From Actinomycetota bacterium (GTDB lineage Bacteria; Actinomycetota; Actinomycetes; JACCUZ01), in NCBI GenBank assembly GCA_030841245.1, contig JAVEDG010000194.1, positions 1 to 7,020 on the forward strand: 7,020 nucleotides of DNA. The letters run 5' to 3'. Both the position numbers and the translations under genes were made by a program. Shown in pieces: positions 5,296 through 7,020 of this stretch; within the stretch, counting starts at the first letter, position 1, and every line of letters starts with the position of its first letter. Under the pieces are notes generated by a model. It had not been told where the DNA came from, made no database searches, and saw nothing but the letters and a program-made list of their open reading frames with translations.

Positions 5296-6992
5296 CCCGC
5301 CAGAAGAAGAGCACCACCAAGTCGGTCCCGACCAAGTCGGCCCCGGCGAAGTCGCTGCCCAAGTCGCTCGCCGGCGGCTCGAGCCCGGCCCGGACCAGCG
5401 CGAGGACCAAGCCCGTGGGCTCGGTCTCGTTCGTCGGAGCCGGGCCGGGGGACCCAGGTCTGCTGACTGTGCGCGGCGTCGAGCTGCTCGGCCGCGCCGA
5501 CGTGGTCGTGAGCGAGAACCAGACACCGGAGTTCGTGGCCAGGTTCACCCGGGACGACGTCGAGCTGGTCGACGGCTCCGTGGGGGCCGACGGTCAGCCA
5601 CTGACCCACGCGATGCGGGCCAAGCTCGTGGTGCGGGCCGCGAAGGGCGGCGGGCGGGTCGTTCGGCTCCTCGACGGCGATCCGTTCCTGTTCGCCACCG
5701 GGTCGGAGGAGGCGGCGGGATGCCACAAGGCCGGGATCCCCTTCGAGATCGTGCCGGGCGTGGCGTCGATCACCGCTGTGCCTGCGTACGCCGGCATCCC
5801 GCTCACCAGCGCCAAGGCGCGCGAAGTGCGCGTGGTCAACGTCGCCGAGGGGACCGTCGACTGGGACGTCGTGGCCGCGGGCAAGGCCACGCTCGTGCTG
5901 CTGTCGGCGACCAAGGTGATCGGTGACGTCGCCGCTGCCCTGATCGAGGCCGGGCGCGACCCGGCGACGCCCGTGGCCATGACCCAGGAGGGGGCCACGA
6001 CCCGGCAGCGCACCGTCGTCTCGACGCTGGCGTCCGTCGCGGGCGACGTCAAGTCGGCCAAGCTCGCACCACCGACGATCACCGTGGTCGGCGAGACGGT
6101 GGCGATGCGCGACCGGCTGTCGTGGTACGAGACCAAGCCGCTGTTCGGCTGGCGGGTGCTGGTGCCGCGCACCAAGGAGCAGGCAGGAGCGCTCTCCGAG
6201 CAGCTGCGAGGGTTCGGGGCCGTGCCGGAGGAGGTGCCGACCATCGCGGTCGAGCCGCCTCGGACGCCGCAGCAGATGGAGCGCGCGATCAAGGGCCTGG
6301 TGACCGGCCGCTACGAGTGGATCGCGTTCACGTCGCGCAACGCTGTGAAGGCCGTCCGCGAGCGGTTCGAGGAGTACGGCCTGGACGCGCGCGCGTTCGC
6401 CGGCATCAAGGTGGCTGCAGTCGGTGAGCAGACCGCGGCCGACCTGCTGTCGTGGGGCATCAAACCGGACCTGATGCCCGGTGGCGAGCAGTCGGCGGCG
6501 GGTCTGCTCGAGGAGTGGCCGCCGTACGACGCGGTCTTCGACCCGATCGACCGTGTCTTCCTGCCCCGCGCCGACATCGCGACCGAGAACCTCGTCGCCG
6601 GCCTGGTCGAACGCGGCTGGGAGGTCGACGACGTCACCGCCTACCGCACGGTGCGTGCTGCCCCGCCTGCTGCGCCCATCCGCGAGGCAATCAAGGGTGG
6701 TGGCTACGACGCGGTGCTGTTCACGTCGTCCTCGACCGTGCGCAACCTGGTGGGCATCGCGGGCAAGCCGCACGCGTCGACGGTGATCGCCTGTATCGGC
6801 CCGGCGACGGCGAAGACGGCGGAGGAGCACGGGCTGCGTGTCGACGTGCTGTCCGCCGAACCGTCCGTCAGCGCGCTCGCCACCGCGCTGGCGGAGTACG
6901 GCGCGTCGACCCGGCTGGCTGCCGTGGAGGCCGGCGAGCCCGTGCTGCGGCCGTCGCAGAAGCGTACGTCGGCCCGTCGCAAGGCCACGTGA
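5292..6992 (+). CDS. hemD: CobA-like methyltransferase / uroporphyrinogen-III synthase fusion (HemD)
   Basis: A 566-residue two-domain protein. Residues 1-41 are a basic, low-complexity extension with KSxP repeats. Residues about 45-270 are a tetrapyrrole-methylase (SUMT/CobA-like) domain: AdoMet loop GAGPGDPG (49-56), DGDP (128-131), VPGVASITAVPAYAGIPLTS (154-173). Residues about 285-535 are uroporphyrinogen-III synthase: WRVLVPRTKEQ, FTSRNAV (346-352), the conserved Tyr in AYRT (Y451), FTSSSTV (477-483), IGPATA (502-507). The last 15 residues are again basic. The synthase half closes hydroxymethylbilane with ring-D inversion to uroporphyrinogen III. In classical SUMT the other half makes precorrin-2 for siroheme and B12, but several of its motifs are altered here, so activity is uncertain. 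Start GTG 5292 overlaps the hemC stop (GTGA) and has GGAG at 5280-5283, eight bases upstream; GTG 5415 is a possible second start. Such fusions are usual in actinobacteria. Confidence 0.93.
   Translation: MTRQKKSTTKSVPTKSAPAKSLPKSLAGGSSPARTSARTKPVGSVSFVGAGPGDPGLLTVRGVELLGRADVVVSENQTPEFVARFTRDDVELVDGSVGADGQPLTHAMRAKLVVRAAKGGGRVVRLLDGDPFLFATGSEEAAGCHKAGIPFEIVPGVASITAVPAYAGIPLTSAKAREVRVVNVAEGTVDWDVVAAGKATLVLLSATKVIGDVAAALIEAGRDPATPVAMTQEGATTRQRTVVSTLASVAGDVKSAKLAPPTITVVGETVAMRDRLSWYETKPLFGWRVLVPRTKEQAGALSEQLRGFGAVPEEVPTIAVEPPRTPQQMERAIKGLVTGRYEWIAFTSRNAVKAVRERFEEYGLDARAFAGIKVAAVGEQTAADLLSWGIKPDLMPGGEQSAAGLLEEWPPYDAVFDPIDRVFLPRADIATENLVAGLVERGWEVDDVTAYRTVRAAPPAAPIREAIKGGGYDAVLFTSSSTVRNLVGIAGKPHASTVIACIGPATAKTAEEHGLRVDVLSAEPSVSALATALAEYGASTRLAAVEAGEPVLRPSQKRTSARRKAT
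5316..5369 (+). repeat. In-frame 15-bp tandem repeat coding for KSxP pentapeptides
   Basis: Three head-to-tail 15-base units (5316-5330, 5331-5345, 5346-5360) and a partial fourth (5361-5369) encode TKSVP, TKSAP, AKSLP and KSL at residues 9-26 of the CobA/HemD fusion. The first two units differ at one base; the third has drifted more (ACC to GCG, and the last six bases). The unit length is a multiple of three, so copy-number change would keep the reading frame. The encoded stretch is positively charged, proline-broken and probably disordered. Confidence 0.85.
5402..5406 (+). promoter_or_regulatory. Possible internal ribosome binding site in the cobA/hemD fusion
   Basis: GAGGA ends eight bases before an in-frame GTG at 5415 (codon 42). 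Starting there would give a protein opening MGSVSFVGAGPGDPG, which is where ordinary methylase-domain proteins begin. It may be chance, since GAGGA is frequent in GC-rich coding sequence. Confidence 0.3.
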
Positions 6993-7002
6993 CCTGAGCC
7001 GG

Positions 7003-7020
7003 ATGCCAGCCGACAACGCC
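7003..7020 (+). CDS. Possible start of the next gene, six codons only
   Basis: ATG 7003 opens a frame reading MPADNA to the window edge, ten bases after the fusion-gene stop. In many actinobacteria hemB (porphobilinogen synthase) comes next in this operon, and the tight spacing fits another operon member. However, six residues identify nothing and there is no clear Shine-Dalgarno sequence. The call rests on position alone. Confidence 0.25.

Noticed and set aside
4281..7016. A 911-codon open frame on the minus strand opposite hemC and cobA/hemD
   Set aside because: Its translation is Arg/Gly/His/Asp-rich with no recognisable domain, and the plus strand holds clear enzymes. Long stop-free antisense frames are expected from GC-rich third positions.

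Overview
The window is chromosomal DNA from a high-GC Gram-positive bacterium (Actinomycetota). Third codon positions are almost all G or C, GTG starts are common, and the gene order (a small glutaredoxin-like gene, then rex, hemA, hemC and a cobA/hemD fusion) is the one known from Streptomyces and relatives. Placement below phylum is a guess; Micrococcales or a nearby order would fit.

Layout. On the minus strand at the left edge lies the 5' part of a secreted CAP-domain protein (289 to 1, cut by the window edge). A 114-base divergent intergenic region separates it from a plus-strand pair: an AMP-forming acyl-CoA ligase (404-1981) and a 79-residue glutaredoxin-like protein (1978-2217), joined by a GTGA stop/start overlap. 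A GC-rich hairpin follows the glutaredoxin stop. Next comes a well-formed promoter (about 2267-2295) with a Rex operator over its -35 box, and then four genes on one strand: rex (2337-3053), hemA (3050-4357), hemC (4354-5295) and a cobA/hemD fusion (5292-6992). Each neighbouring pair overlaps by exactly four bases (ATGA or GTGA). The last 28 bases may hold the start of the next gene.

How it works together. HemA reduces glutamyl-tRNA to glutamate-1-semialdehyde, the committed C5-route step. HemC builds hydroxymethylbilane from porphobilinogen. The HemD half of the fusion closes and inverts ring D to give uroporphyrinogen III. GSA aminomutase (HemL) and porphobilinogen synthase (HemB) are needed in between and are not in the window; they may lie downstream. 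Rex senses NADH/NAD+ and probably represses its own operon through the site at 2267-2284, tying tetrapyrrole supply for cytochromes to respiratory state, as shown in Streptomyces coelicolor.

No wholly new system is visible. The most unusual points are in the fusion protein: an N-terminal extension of tandem KSxP pentapeptides, a possible second start just after it, and a methyltransferase domain that keeps the AdoMet loop but departs from the classical CobA signature at most other motifs.
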